Positions 42,114 through 51,641 of a stretch of DNA of 64,000 nucleotides are shown one piece after another. This DNA is from CAYMPH01 sp964529415. Its GTDB lineage: Bacteria; Spirochaetota; UBA4802; UBA5550. Position 1 is the first letter of the stretch. The number at the start of each line of letters is the position of its first letter. The position numbers were made by a program, and so were the translations under genes. The notes below the pieces were generated by a model, which worked only from the letters and a program-made list of their open reading frames with translations, had not been told where the DNA came from and made no database searches. The DNA lies in NCBI GenBank assembly GCA_964529415.1, contig CAZGWD010000011.1, positions 70,170-134,169 on the forward strand. The letters are read 5' to 3'.

Positions 42114-43562
42114 ATGGGCAGAAAAATAACCATAGAACCCGTAACCAGAGTAGAAGGCCATGGGAAGGTAACAATAAAAATGGATGATGCAAACAATGTT
42201 GAGCAGGTTAGACTCCATGTTGTTGAATTCAGAGGATTTGAAAGATTTATTCAGGGGAAACCTTATTGGGAAATACCTGTTCTTGTTCAGAGACTTTGCG
42301 GAATTTGTCCGGTTAGTCATCATCTTGCAGCTGTAAAGGCTATGGATGTAATAGTTGGAACAAGCCCTGAAAATCTTCCTAAAACTGCAGAAAAAATGAG
42401 AAGACTTATGCATTATGGACAGATGTTCCAGTCGCATTCTCTTCATTTTTTTCATCTCGCATCTCCTGATCTGCTTTTCGGTGCAGATTTTGATCCGGCT
42501 CTTAGAAATGTAATCGGAGTAGCGCTGAAGCATAAGGATCTTGCTGTCCAGGCAGTAATGATGAGAAAATTCGGCCAGGAAATGATTCGGATCACTGCAG
42601 GCAAAAAGATACATGGTACAGGAGCAATTCCCGGAGGAATAAATAAAAATTTAACACCTGCTGAAAGAGACGAATATCTCAAAGGTGCTGATCCGCTTAA
42701 TGCTGATAAAATGGTTGATTGGGCTCAGGGAGCTGTTGATCTTTTAAAAGATTTCCATTCAAAAAACAGCGACATGCTTGATAATTTTGCAGTTTTTCCT
42801 TCAAGTCATCTCAGCCTTGTAAGAAAAGATGGAGCTCTTGATCTATATCACGGAGTTTTAAGGGCTATTGATTCTGATGGTAAGAAATTATTAAATGATG
42901 TTGATTATCAGGATTATTATAATTATATAGGTGAAGAAGTAAAGAACTGGTCTTATATGAAATTTCCATATTTAAAATCTATAGGTAAAAAGGATGGCTG
43001 GTATACAGTAGGACCTCTTGCCAGGCTTAATACAGCAGATTTTATTCCAACACCGCTTGCACAGAAAGAATTTGAAATATATAAAGCCTATACAAAAGGC
43101 AAACCGAATAATATGACAATGCATATGCATTGGGCAAGACTGATTGAAAATCTTCATTCGGCAGAAGTAATAAGAGACCTTCTCAAAGATCCTGATTTAT
43201 TGGGAACAGAGCTTGTTAAAAAAGGAACTAAGACAAACGAAGGTGTTGGGCTGATCGAAGCTCCAAGAGGAACACTTTTCCATCATTACAAAATTGATAA
43301 TAATGATCTTATTGAAATGGCGAATCTGATAGTTTCAACAACAAACAATAATGAGCCTATGAACAGGGCAGTTCAATTTGTAGCAAAAAATGTTTTCACA
43401 GGCAAAAAGGAAATAACTGAGGGAATGATGAACAGAGTTGAAATGGCCATTAGAGCATACGATCCTTGTTTAAGCTGTGCAACACATGCTCTTGGTAAAA
43501 TGCCTCTTGAGATTCAGATGATTGATTCAAATGATAATATAATTGACAGCAGGAAAAAGTAG
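42114..43562 (+). CDS. hoxH: [NiFe] hydrogenase large subunit HoxH
   Basis: A 482-residue catalytic subunit. The N-terminal nickel motif is RLCGICPVSHH, and the C-terminal one is DPCLSCATH. The cleavable extension (ALGKMPLEIQMID and onward) is still present in the precursor. The C-terminal nickel ligand is Cys, not Sec. It oxidises H2 or reduces protons with electrons from HoxFU. It is most like the group 3d NAD-linked bidirectional type. Confidence 0.96.
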   Translation: MGRKITIEPVTRVEGHGKVTIKMDDANNVEQVRLHVVEFRGFERFIQGKPYWEIPVLVQRLCGICPVSHHLAAVKAMDVIVGTSPENLPKTAEKMRRLMHYGQMFQSHSLHFFHLASPDLLFGADFDPALRNVIGVALKHKDLAVQAVMMRKFGQEMIRITAGKKIHGTGAIPGGINKNLTPAERDEYLKGADPLNADKMVDWAQGAVDLLKDFHSKNSDMLDNFAVFPSSHLSLVRKDGALDLYHGVLRAIDSDGKKLLNDVDYQDYYNYIGEEVKNWSYMKFPYLKSIGKKDGWYTVGPLARLNTADFIPTPLAQKEFEIYKAYTKGKPNNMTMHMHWARLIENLHSAEVIRDLLKDPDLLGTELVKKGTKTNEGVGLIEAPRGTLFHHYKIDNNDLIEMANLIVSTTNNNEPMNRAVQFVAKNVFTGKKEITEGMMNRVEMAIRAYDPCLSCATHALGKMPLEIQMIDSNDNIIDSRKK

Positions 43563-43571
43563 ATTTAAATA

Positions 43572-44030
43572 TTGAAAGAAAGAGAAATATTTGTATATGG
43601 ATTTGGAAATCCAGGCAGAGGGGATGATGCTATCGGTTCAATTCTGGCTGGAATGATAGAAAACAGGCAAATTCCGGGAGTTGTAACTGATAGTAATTAT
43701 CAGCTGAATATAGAGGACGCTTACGAAATTTCAAAAAGCAGAAAAGTAATTTTTATTGATGCATCTTATGACTGTGAAGAACCTTTTTCTTTTTATGAGA
43801 TTAAACCAAGTTCTGAGATAACATTCACGACTCATTCAATGCATCCGAAATCTGTTTTGGCTTTATGTTCTGATTTGTATAATGATTCATTGACCGGGTA
43901 CATTCTTGCTGTAAGAGGATACAGCTTTGAATTTGAGGAAAAAATTTCCGAAAAAGCTGAAGCTAATTTAAATGAAGCTTATGATTATTTATCTAAAGCA
44001 ATTGATAGATTCCTGAATGAGGAAATCTAA
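43572..44030 (+). CDS. hoxW: Hydrogenase maturation protease HoxW
   Basis: A 152-residue protease of the HyaD/HycI family that removes the HoxH C-terminal peptide. GFGNPGRGDDAIG holds the first nickel-binding acidic residue; DASYDCEEPFSF and THSMHP supply the Asp and His. The only sensible start is the TTG at 43572, 9 bases after the hoxH stop, since the signature begins almost at once. The poor ribosome site suggests translational coupling to hoxH. Confidence 0.88.
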   Translation: MKEREIFVYGFGNPGRGDDAIGSILAGMIENRQIPGVVTDSNYQLNIEDAYEISKSRKVIFIDASYDCEEPFSFYEIKPSSEITFTTHSMHPKSVLALCSDLYNDSLTGYILAVRGYSFEFEEKISEKAEANLNEAYDYLSKAIDRFLNEEI

Positions 44031-44058
44031 GAATAAAATCAGATTAAAGGAATAATGT

Positions 44059-44433
44059 ATGTCAAAAAAGAAAATATTAATAATAGATGACGATCCGGAT
44101 ATAAGAGATTCAATTAAAGCTATTCTTGAATCAAATGATTTTGATGCTAATGCAGCAAAAGATGTTAAAGATGGACTTAGTTCATTAAATTCATTCAATC
44201 CGGACCTGGTTCTCTGTGATATGATGATGGAACAAATTGATTCCGGTACTCAGGCAGCACTGGAAATAAAAAAACAAAAGCCGCATTTGCCAATTTATTT
44301 ATTAAGCAGTATTGGATCAGCGACTGCAAACAATATTGATATTGACCAGCTTGGATTTAATGGTGTTTTTCAGAAACCGGTTGTTCCTGAAGTTCTAGTT
44401 AACACTATCAGAAAAGTTTTAAAGATTAATTAA
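44059..44433 (+). CDS. Single-domain response regulator
   Basis: A 124-residue receiver domain. The acidic pocket is IIDDDPD, the phospho-acceptor Asp is in LVLCDMMM, the switch Ser/Thr is in YLLSS, and the conserved Lys is in FQKPVVP. There is no output domain. It lies 28 bases after hoxW on the same strand and is probably in the hydrogenase operon. It may take its signal from an unlinked kinase or act by protein interaction. Confidence 0.92.
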   Translation: MSKKKILIIDDDPDIRDSIKAILESNDFDANAAKDVKDGLSSLNSFNPDLVLCDMMMEQIDSGTQAALEIKKQKPHLPIYLLSSIGSATANNIDIDQLGFNGVFQKPVVPEVLVNTIRKVLKIN

Positions 44434-44496
44434 GCAACACATTTATAAGATACTGAATTTATAATTTGTTTTATTGAATAAATAATTAATATATGA

Positions 44497-44538
44497 AAGC
44501 TGCTATTGGATATTAAATCTTTTTGCAGCTTTTTTTTG
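44497..44538 (+). terminator. Probable terminator of the hox operon
   Basis: AAGCTGC (44497-44503) pairs with GCAGCTT (44525-44531) across a 21-base loop, then TTTTT. The long loop makes it modest. The reverse strand also gives a T-run-like end for hypC. Confidence 0.5.
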
Positions 44539-44539
44539 A

Positions 44540-44764
44540 TTAATTATTTACCGAAGCAATATACTCTTTCCATGTTTCTTCGATCTCGGCTGCCTGTTCC
44601 TCGTTGAGTTTTTCAATTGTGAACCCGGCATGTATCAGAACTTTATCATTAATTGTAATATCAGGAGTCATGCAGTAATTAACTTCAGTTCTTATTCCAT
44701 TAGATTCAGCTATTGCCCTGCTGCCGTTTATTTCAATTATTTTCATTGGTATTGCCAAGCACAT
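44540..44764 (-). CDS. hypC: Hydrogenase maturation chaperone HypC
   Basis: A 74-residue HypC/HybG/HupF protein starting MCLAIPMKIIEI; Cys2 binds the Fe(CN)2CO centre. The His of VLIHAGFTIEKLNEEQA is conserved. It is the last of the hypDEC genes, 22 bases after hypE. With HypD it carries the iron centre to HoxH. Confidence 0.95.
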   Translation of the reverse strand: MCLAIPMKIIEINGSRAIAESNGIRTEVNYCMTPDITINDKVLIHAGFTIEKLNEEQAAEIEETWKEYIASVNN

Positions 44765-44786
44765 AAATTTGCTCCTTATTGTTTAT

Positions 44787-45785
44787 TTAACAGATGCGAG
44801 GAAGTTGTTCCTCAATTAATAATGGAAGAATCCTCTTTCCTCCAATAGAAGTTCTTAAATAAGCTTTACCTGGAAGAATCTCGTTTATTTCTCCTATAAT
44901 TGCTGCATTTGTGCCTAATTTATTTTTTTTCATGATATTTAAAATTCCTTCAGCTTCATTTTTCCCGGCTATGATTACTATTTTTCCTTCGTTTGCTGAA
45001 TAGAGGGGATCTATTCCCAAAATGCCGCTTATGCCTTTTACTTCATTTCTGATTGGAAGTGTTTCCTCGTCAAGCATTGCGCTGAAATTTTTATTTTTTA
45101 CTATTTCATTTAACACAGATGCAGCTCCGCCTCTTGTAGCGTCACGAATAAATTTTATTGAGTCAGGGAAGATATCTGTTATTTCTTTTATGAGATGGTT
45201 GAGATGAGCGCAGTCGGATTTCAAGCCTTCTGTAAAAGAAAGATTATTCCGGAGTCCCATAATTGCCATTCCGTGATCTCCGATTGTTCCATTGATGAGT
45301 ATTTTATCTCCAGGAATAATTTCATTTCTTTGTATTTTATTTTCAAAAATTCCAATTCCTGAAGTGTTGATAAATATTTTATCACATTTGCCGTGAGGAA
45401 CTACTTTTGTATCGCCTGTTACAATTTTAACTCCAGCAGAATCAGCTTCTTTTTTCATCGATTGCAGGATTTCTTTTAGCTCTGCAAATTCCATGCCTTC
45501 TTCAATAATTAGAGAACAGGATAGATATTTTGGAACAGCTCCCATGACTGCAAGATCATTCACTGTGCCGTTAACTGCAAGTGAACCTATGTTGCCGCCA
45601 GGAAAAAATATAGGCGTTATCGTAAAGCTGTCAGCAGTGAAAGCTATTTTGCCGGATGGAATATCAAGTATGGCAGAATCATCAAGCTGAATTGATTCAG
45701 GGCCGAGTATCTGTCTTATAGTGCGGTCAATCATATCGTTCATAAGTTTACCGCCGCTTCCGTGACCTGAAAGTATTTTTTCCAT
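44787..45785 (-). CDS. hypE: Hydrogenase maturation protein HypE
   Basis: A 332-residue PurM-like ATPase that dehydrates the carboxamide on its own C-terminal Cys to make the CN ligands of [NiFe] hydrogenase. The start LSGHGSGGKLMNDMI is typical. The protein ends in PRIC, the thiocyanate-bearing tail. It starts 6 bases after hypD. HypA, HypB and HypF are not in this window. Confidence 0.96.
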   Translation of the reverse strand: MEKILSGHGSGGKLMNDMIDRTIRQILGPESIQLDDSAILDIPSGKIAFTADSFTITPIFFPGGNIGSLAVNGTVNDLAVMGAVPKYLSCSLIIEEGMEFAELKEILQSMKKEADSAGVKIVTGDTKVVPHGKCDKIFINTSGIGIFENKIQRNEIIPGDKILINGTIGDHGMAIMGLRNNLSFTEGLKSDCAHLNHLIKEITDIFPDSIKFIRDATRGGAASVLNEIVKNKNFSAMLDEETLPIRNEVKGISGILGIDPLYSANEGKIVIIAGKNEAEGILNIMKKNKLGTNAAIIGEINEILPGKAYLRTSIGGKRILPLLIEEQLPRIC

Positions 45786-45791
45786 AGATGA

Positions 45792-46859
45792 TTATTTTCT
45801 CCAGTATTTGTAGTATGCTGAACATGGCCCTTCGCTTGAAACCATGCATGGACCGATAGGCCTTTCAGGCGAACAGCCTTTGTCGAATAGAGGGCAATCA
45901 TACGGCAATATTAGGCCTCTGAGGAGCTCGCCGCATTTGCATCCCTTGTGTTCCTTTGGTTCAGGCGGAGTTACTGGAAATTTTTTAACTGAATCAAATT
46001 CGGCATATTCGTCTTTAATCTTCAGGCCGCTTCCTGGAATTACGCCTAAACCTCTCCATTCTGTATCTGATGTTTCAAAAACAGAAAATAAAATTTCTTT
46101 TGCCTTTAAATTTCCTTCTGCCTTGACTATTTTTTTGTACTCATTTCTTATTTCAGCCTTACCTGTCATAAGAAGTTCAAGTATTGAAATTGTTCCCATG
46201 ATTAGATCATGAGGTTCAAATCCGGCAATAGAGCATGGTTTGCTGTAATTTTCAGCTATATAATTCCATGAATCCGAGCCAATTATAGCACATACGTGTC
46301 CAGGAAGAATAAATCCGTCAAGATTAACTTCACCGGAATCGAGCAGAGCCTTTACAGCTGGAGGTGTGAGTTTATTTCCGGCTAAAAGAGAAAAGTTTTT
46401 TATATTTTTCTTTTTTGAATCAAGAATTGTGACAGCCTCAGTTGGTGCTGTTGTTTCAAATCCAACACTTAAAAAAATAACTTCCCTGTCTGGATTTTTA
46501 ACTGCCAGATCAACAGCTTCAATTGGAGAGTAGACTATTCGAATATCCATTCCTTCGGATTTCTCGCGAGAAAGAGAACTGTATGAAGATGGAACCTTGA
46601 TCATATCTCCAAATGTGGTAATTATTGGATTATATTTTTTCCCGATTTCAATTGCTCGGTCTAAAAATTCATTTTGTGTTACGCACACAGGACAGCCCGG
46701 ACCATCAACAAGCGTAAGTCCTTCAGGAAAAATATCCTTAACGCCGCTTCTGAAAAATTCAGTTGTATGAGTTCCGCACACTTCCATAATTTTATATGGT
46801 TTATCAAGCTTAATTGATTTTAATCTTTCTGCTAAGTTTTTAACCAGTTCTTTATCCAT
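45792..46859 (-). CDS. hypD: Hydrogenase maturation protein HypD
   Basis: A 355-residue iron-sulfur scaffold that assembles Fe(CN)2CO with HypC. Features are the EVCGTHTTEFFRSG N-terminus with its Cys, VDGPGCPVCVT, GFETTAPTEAV, and the C-terminal Cys cluster (GCKCGELLRG, DCPLFDKGCSPE). It is the first gene of hypDEC and lies convergent to the hox operon. Confidence 0.96.
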   Translation of the reverse strand: MDKELVKNLAERLKSIKLDKPYKIMEVCGTHTTEFFRSGVKDIFPEGLTLVDGPGCPVCVTQNEFLDRAIEIGKKYNPIITTFGDMIKVPSSYSSLSREKSEGMDIRIVYSPIEAVDLAVKNPDREVIFLSVGFETTAPTEAVTILDSKKKNIKNFSLLAGNKLTPPAVKALLDSGEVNLDGFILPGHVCAIIGSDSWNYIAENYSKPCSIAGFEPHDLIMGTISILELLMTGKAEIRNEYKKIVKAEGNLKAKEILFSVFETSDTEWRGLGVIPGSGLKIKDEYAEFDSVKKFPVTPPEPKEHKGCKCGELLRGLILPYDCPLFDKGCSPERPIGPCMVSSEGPCSAYYKYWRK

Positions 46860-47040
46860 TTGAGTTCCTTAATCCTGTCATTTCAGAATTGATAATAAAC
46901 TTTATTTTGCTTAAATCATATCGAATATTTTCTATCCTTTAATTTATGTCAATAGATGTTATATATTTTTTTAAATAATGTTCTGGAATATAAAGAATTT
47001 TTAAGAATTAAAAACAGATGAAGGTAGTTAAAATAATGTT

Positions 47041-48144
47041 TTATAAAACATTATCCCAGTCTTTCCAGACTGGGTCAAATCCCTTGATTTTAATTAAAGA
47101 TTCAATTTCTAATGGGGTTCTTGAATCAGAAACTGTAAACTGGCTTTCAGCTTTGTCAGATTCTGAATATCCTCCGGGTGAAGTTTTTGACCCGGCGCTA
47201 ATTTGTGTAATCCCAAGAGGTATTAGACTATTTCTGAGTTCTGAAGATTCTCTTGTGGAAAGCGATAATCCTGAATCAGGAAGAAGTAATCTCATGGAGC
47301 ATATCAAATGAGTCAGGTCACGGTCTGTAACTTTTACCAAAGGTTTAAAATGCCCTGCGGATTCTGTAATTCTTGGAAATGAAATCTGTATCTGGCTTTT
47401 CCAGTATTTTTTTGCAAGATATCTTGCATGTAATGCTGTTAAATATCCGTCTAATCTCCAGTCTGATAATCCGAGCAGAGTTCCTATTCCGATTCTGTTG
47501 AAACCTGAAATTCCCCCGCGATCCGGAGCATCTAGTCTCCATACAAAATCTTTTTTCTTTCCCGCAACATGAACCTCTGAGTAAGTTTCCCTGTTGTAAG
47601 TTTCCTGATAAATTGTAAGCCCGTCTACTCCTGAATTATTAAGAAGAGAATATTCTTCAATATCCATTGGGAAGACTTCTATTGATATCGAAGAAAATCT
47701 TTTTTTTAGAAATTTAGCTGTATTTGAAATATCTTTAACTGACACTGCTTTTCTGTCCTCTCCGGTAAGTAAAAGAATATGACGGAATCCGTTTTTATAC
47801 AGTAAATCCGCTTCGAGTTCAATTTCTTTTTGAGAGAGGGTTGATCTTTTAATATCATTCTTGATGTTAAATCCGCAATACAGGCAGTTATTTGAGCATT
47901 CATTTGAGATGTAAAGCGGGGCATACAGCTGAATCGTATTTCCGAATCTTTTTCTTGTTATGGAGTATGATTTTTTTGCAAGAATTTCTATATAATCATC
48001 AGCTGCTGGGGAAAACAGATGGTGCATGTTTTCATTTGAGATATTTTCAGATTCGATGGTCTGAAGTGACTGATTTTTTTCAGAAGAGTAAATTTTTTCT
48101 TTTATTTCGCTTATGTCAATTTTTTCAAATACATCGGAAAACAT
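47041..48144 (-). CDS. thiH: 2-iminoacetate synthase ThiH
   Basis: A 367-residue radical SAM enzyme that splits tyrosine to dehydroglycine for the thiamine thiazole in anaerobes. The radical SAM motif is CSNNCLYC (CX3CX2C) in YISNECSNNCLYCGFN. The long TIM-barrel C-terminus is normal. It begins 1 base after the thiG stop, so the two are an operon. ThiF, ThiS and ThiC are not in this window. Confidence 0.95.
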   Translation of the reverse strand: MFSDVFEKIDISEIKEKIYSSEKNQSLQTIESENISNENMHHLFSPAADDYIEILAKKSYSITRKRFGNTIQLYAPLYISNECSNNCLYCGFNIKNDIKRSTLSQKEIELEADLLYKNGFRHILLLTGEDRKAVSVKDISNTAKFLKKRFSSISIEVFPMDIEEYSLLNNSGVDGLTIYQETYNRETYSEVHVAGKKKDFVWRLDAPDRGGISGFNRIGIGTLLGLSDWRLDGYLTALHARYLAKKYWKSQIQISFPRITESAGHFKPLVKVTDRDLTHLICSMRLLLPDSGLSLSTRESSELRNSLIPLGITQISAGSKTSPGGYSESDKAESQFTVSDSRTPLEIESLIKIKGFDPVWKDWDNVL

Positions 48145-48145
48145 T

Positions 48146-48931
48146 TCAGTTCCTTAAAAACCCTGTTAAGGGACTTGAGCTTTCAGCTATATCTTTTTGC
48201 GGAGGCATACCTGAGATGTATGCTTTCCGTCCTGCCATTACTCCGAGTTTAAATGCTGAAGCCATCAGCGCCGGATTTGCAGCTGTTGCAATTGCAGTAT
48301 TCACAAGTACAGCATCAGCACCAAGCTCCATGGCATATGAAGCATGCGATGGAGCTCCAAGGCCTGCATCAACAACAACCGGAATATTTGACATCTCAAT
48401 AATTATTCTGATATTATCTTCAGTTTTCAATCCTTTGTTTGTGCCAATTGGGGAGCCGAGAGGCATCACTGCTGCTGTACCTGCTTCTTCAAGTCTTTTG
48501 GCAAGTATCGGATCAGCATTTATATATGGAAGTACAATAAAACCCTCATTGACAAGTATCTCGGCTGCTTTAAGTGTTTCAATCGGATCAGGCAGGAGGT
48601 ATCTTGGATCAGGTGTTACTTCAAGTTTAAGCCATATACCACCTCCTGAAGACCTGGAAAGTCTTGCAAGACGCAGTGCTTCACTACAGTTTCTCGCTCC
48701 GGATGTGTTTGGAAGTAGCTGGATATTATTAAATTCACTGATAGTTTTTATTATACTGTCATCCGGATTATTTAAATCAACACGCCTTAATGCTGCAGTA
48801 ACCATTTCAGTTCCGCTTTCAATTATGGCATCTTTCATTGCCGTTACTGAAGAAAATTTACCAGTACCGAGGAAGAGTCTTGAACTGAATTTCCTTCCTG
48901 CTATTAATAGCATATCATTTTTTTCTATCAT
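48146..48931 (-). CDS. thiG: Thiazole synthase ThiG
   Basis: A 261-residue TIM-barrel enzyme that builds the thiamine thiazole from DXP, ThiS-thiocarboxylate and dehydroglycine. The Schiff-base Lys is in WLKLEV; the phosphate site is VVDAGLGAPSHASYAMELGAD (GLGAPSHA). It begins 21 bases after a FecR-domain gene, but that coupling may be accidental. No TPP riboswitch was recognised in the short upstream gap. Confidence 0.95.
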   Translation of the reverse strand: MIEKNDMLLIAGRKFSSRLFLGTGKFSSVTAMKDAIIESGTEMVTAALRRVDLNNPDDSIIKTISEFNNIQLLPNTSGARNCSEALRLARLSRSSGGGIWLKLEVTPDPRYLLPDPIETLKAAEILVNEGFIVLPYINADPILAKRLEEAGTAAVMPLGSPIGTNKGLKTEDNIRIIIEMSNIPVVVDAGLGAPSHASYAMELGADAVLVNTAIATAANPALMASAFKLGVMAGRKAYISGMPPQKDIAESSSPLTGFLRN

Positions 48932-48952
48932 GTTTTCTGCGCTTTATTCGGG

Positions 48953-49588
48953 TTATTTAACTTTGGGTACTTCTACACCTGGTTTTACAGCTGAAAATTC
49001 CTGGGGAACAATCTTTTGTACAGGCTTTTTCTCCGGTTCATATTTCAATGTAGATGTTTTCTGACCTGTGGTAATATTTAATGTTTTTCCTGTTTTTTTA
49101 TTGGTTGTATCAACATTTCCTTTTTTTGATTCTACCCGTGTATCTCCATTAGCTGTATTTACAACGAATTTTGAATCAGTTGATGTGGAAGAGCTGTCAT
49201 TGGAAACAATAGACAGCCTGTTTTTTTGTTTTGTGTTTTCAGTAGAATCTATGGAAACTTTTCCATCTGTTAGAAAGAATTCAGAATCTTTTTCTTCAGT
49301 TTTCTGATCGAATTTCAGTTTTTTTATTGTCAGTTTTGATTTTTCATGAACGCTGATTTTGTTATTTTTATAAGTTAAATTAATGGAAGATTTTTTATCT
49401 GTAATGATTTCATCGCCCTCGTTAAGCTTCATACCTTTTATTGCTTTTTGCTTAACTCCGTTTTTTATGATAAAAACTTCTCCTGATATATCTTCAATAA
49501 TTGCAGTTTCGCCCTGTTGTTTGCAGGAGCAGGATATGAAAATTCCAGTTAATAAAGCAGCTGTTAAAATTACTGATATTTTTTTCAA
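48953..49588 (-). CDS. FecR-domain lipoprotein
   Basis: A 211-residue protein with a lipoprotein signal peptide (hydrophobic core ending GIFISC). A FecR-like beta domain is at about residues 30-170 (VFIIKNGVKQKAIKGMKLNE, KSSINLTYKNN, LSIVSNDSSSTSTDSKFVVN). A Pro-rich tail follows. It is not linked to any sigma factor here. It may sense or bind cell-surface components. Cotranscription with thiG is uncertain. Confidence 0.8.
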   Translation of the reverse strand: MKKISVILTAALLTGIFISCSCKQQGETAIIEDISGEVFIIKNGVKQKAIKGMKLNEGDEIITDKKSSINLTYKNNKISVHEKSKLTIKKLKFDQKTEEKDSEFFLTDGKVSIDSTENTKQKNRLSIVSNDSSSTSTDSKFVVNTANGDTRVESKKGNVDTTNKKTGKTLNITTGQKTSTLKYEPEKKPVQKIVPQEFSAVKPGVEVPKVK

Positions 49589-49633
49589 TTTTACACCTTC
49601 ATGCTAAATTATAATTTTTTTATTTAAAATATA

Positions 49634-50185
49634 TTATCCAATAAATATGTCTTTTTCCCATTTACCTATTTTCAATATTTTTTTTGATCCGGAAAACAAT
49701 ATCCCATATCCATGTTTCTGTGACTTTTTAAATTCACCCTCGAAAAATGTTTTGTCCGGTAATTTATGTCTACCATAACCTTCGTAGCCGTTGTTTTTCC
49801 ATTGGCCGGAATATAATTCTCCTGATGAAAATTCAAGTTCACCGTATCCACTTATGATATTATTTATCCATGAACCTGAATAGATTTTATCAGTAAATTT
49901 TAAAATTCCGAAACCGTGGAATTTCCCATTTTTAAAATTTCCGGAATATTCAATTCTTCCTGAAGGATCTGAATAGTGAAAAGAGAATAAACCATATCCG
50001 TCGAAAACGTCGTTTTTATATGAGCCTTCATGTTTGCTTCCGTCTGCAAAGTATGAAGATCCTGATCCATGGCGCAGGCCGTTTTTAAATTGTCCGATAT
50101 ATGTTGTATCATCTTTTAGACGAAGAGTTCCTGTTCCATCTTTACTGTCATTTTTCCATTTACCGATGAAATATGCAGGTTCCAT
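49634..50185 (-). CDS. MORN-repeat protein, cytoplasmic
   Basis: 183 residues, seven MORN repeats (first YFIGKWKNDSKDGTGTLRL, last FFEGEFKKSQKHGYGILF) and no signal peptide, in contrast to the secreted MORN protein at 28969. It starts 2 bases after the aminotransferase stop and is probably cotranslated. No specific function. Confidence 0.88.
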   Translation of the reverse strand: MEPAYFIGKWKNDSKDGTGTLRLKDDTTYIGQFKNGLRHGSGSSYFADGSKHEGSYKNDVFDGYGLFSFHYSDPSGRIEYSGNFKNGKFHGFGILKFTDKIYSGSWINNIISGYGELEFSSGELYSGQWKNNGYEGYGRHKLPDKTFFEGEFKKSQKHGYGILFSGSKKILKIGKWEKDIFIG

Positions 50186-50187
50186 AA

Positions 50188-51399
50188 TCAGCTTATTTTT
50201 TTAATTGCTTCGTTTATTCGTTCAAGACCTTTTAATATGTTTTCGTCCGATGTTGCAAAAGACAGCCGTATATAGTCGTCATTGCCGAATGCAATGCCCG
50301 GCACTACAGCGACTCTGGCTTCTTCAAGCAGAAATGATGTCAGTTTTGATGAATTATATTTGCTTGTATATTTTTCAGATATTTTTTTCCAGCCGTCCAT
50401 TTTATATAATCCGGAAATTTTCGGAAATGCGTAGAAAGCACCATTCGGATTAAAACAGGAGAAACCCGGTACTGCATTGAGCCCGTCTACTATCAATCTA
50501 CGCCTTCTTTCAAATGCAGTCAGCATTTCTGAAATTATGCTTTGATCGCCGTTTAATGCCTCCACGGATGCCCACTGCGCTATAGATGTAGGATTTGAAG
50601 TTGACTGGCTTTGCAGAATATCAATTTTTTTAATTATTTCCTCGTCGCATGCCATGTAACCTATGCGCCATCCTGTCATTGAATATGTTTTTGATACTCC
50701 ATTCAAAACGACTGTCTGTTTTTTAAGTTCCGGTGAAAAAGACGCGCAATTTGTAAATTCAAATTTATCAAATACAATAGATTCATAAATATCATCTGAT
50801 ATTATTAATATATCCGTGCCTTCAACAACTGAAGCTAATGCCTTGAGTTCATCTATTGTATAGGCCGCTCCAGTTGGATTTGAAGGGGAATTTATTACAA
50901 CAGCCCTGGTTTTTTTAGTAATGGCTTTTTTAAGCTGTTCGGGAAGAATTTTAAAGCTTGTTTCATCTGTTGTATCAATTATAACAGGAACACCTCCAGC
51001 AAGCTCAACTATAGGCGGATATGATACCCAGTATGGAGATGGAATTATTACTTCATCTCCGTCGTTTAATAATACCTGCATTAAATTGTAAATGGAATGC
51101 TTGCCGCCTGAGTTTATTATTATTTCAGAAAGTTTATATTCCAGATTGTTATCCCGGAGGAATTTATCAGCAACCGCTTTTTTTAATTCATTTATTCCGC
51201 CTGAAGGTGTATATTTTGTCTTCCCCTGTTCAATTGCAGTGATTGCTGCATCTTTTATATTGCGGGGAGTATCAAAATCCGGTTCACCGGCTCCAAAGCT
51301 TATAACATCAATGCCTTTGGCTTTTAACGCATTTGCAAGAGCCGCAACTTCAAGAGTTGGGGACGGCTGTATTTTTAGTATTCTTTCTGCTAATTTCAT
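50188..51399 (-). CDS. Pyridoxal-phosphate aminotransferase (class I, AspC-like)
   Basis: A 403-residue fold-type I aminotransferase. The PLP Lys is in NGVSKTYSMTGWRIGY. Other family residues: FGAGEPDFDTP at the N-terminus, NSPSNPTGAAY, and RLSFATSDENI near the C-terminus with the substrate Arg. It probably handles aspartate or aromatic amino acids, the latter fitting the DHQS-II pathway. Exact specificity is not decidable. Confidence 0.92.
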   Translation of the reverse strand: MKLAERILKIQPSPTLEVAALANALKAKGIDVISFGAGEPDFDTPRNIKDAAITAIEQGKTKYTPSGGINELKKAVADKFLRDNNLEYKLSEIIINSGGKHSIYNLMQVLLNDGDEVIIPSPYWVSYPPIVELAGGVPVIIDTTDETSFKILPEQLKKAITKKTRAVVINSPSNPTGAAYTIDELKALASVVEGTDILIISDDIYESIVFDKFEFTNCASFSPELKKQTVVLNGVSKTYSMTGWRIGYMACDEEIIKKIDILQSQSTSNPTSIAQWASVEALNGDQSIISEMLTAFERRRRLIVDGLNAVPGFSCFNPNGAFYAFPKISGLYKMDGWKKISEKYTSKYNSSKLTSFLLEEARVAVVPGIAFGNDDYIRLSFATSDENILKGLERINEAIKKIS

Positions 51400-51641
51400 A
51401 TTTTATCCTGTGTTTTATTAATTATTTTTTTGCTTTTTTTTAAATTAATTATATAAATGAATGGCCATAAAATTCGATGTATCTATGTATATAAAAGAGC
51501 GAAAATAAAATACGCTGAAAATATTACTATTAGAAGATTTTTATTATATCTTATATTTGAGTGTCAAGTTTTTTTGCTTTACGGAGATTTTTTATTATTA
51601 ATTTAATGATTAATTGTAAAATTCATTTTCTGAGAGAAAAT

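Noticed and set aside
42114..43562. Selenocysteine in the [NiFe] hydrogenase large subunit
   Set aside because: The C-terminal motif is DPCLSC with normal Cys codons and no internal TGA.
48932..49633. TPP riboswitch for thiGH
   Set aside because: The gap before thiG is only 21 bases, and no THI-box sequence was recognised before the FecR gene.
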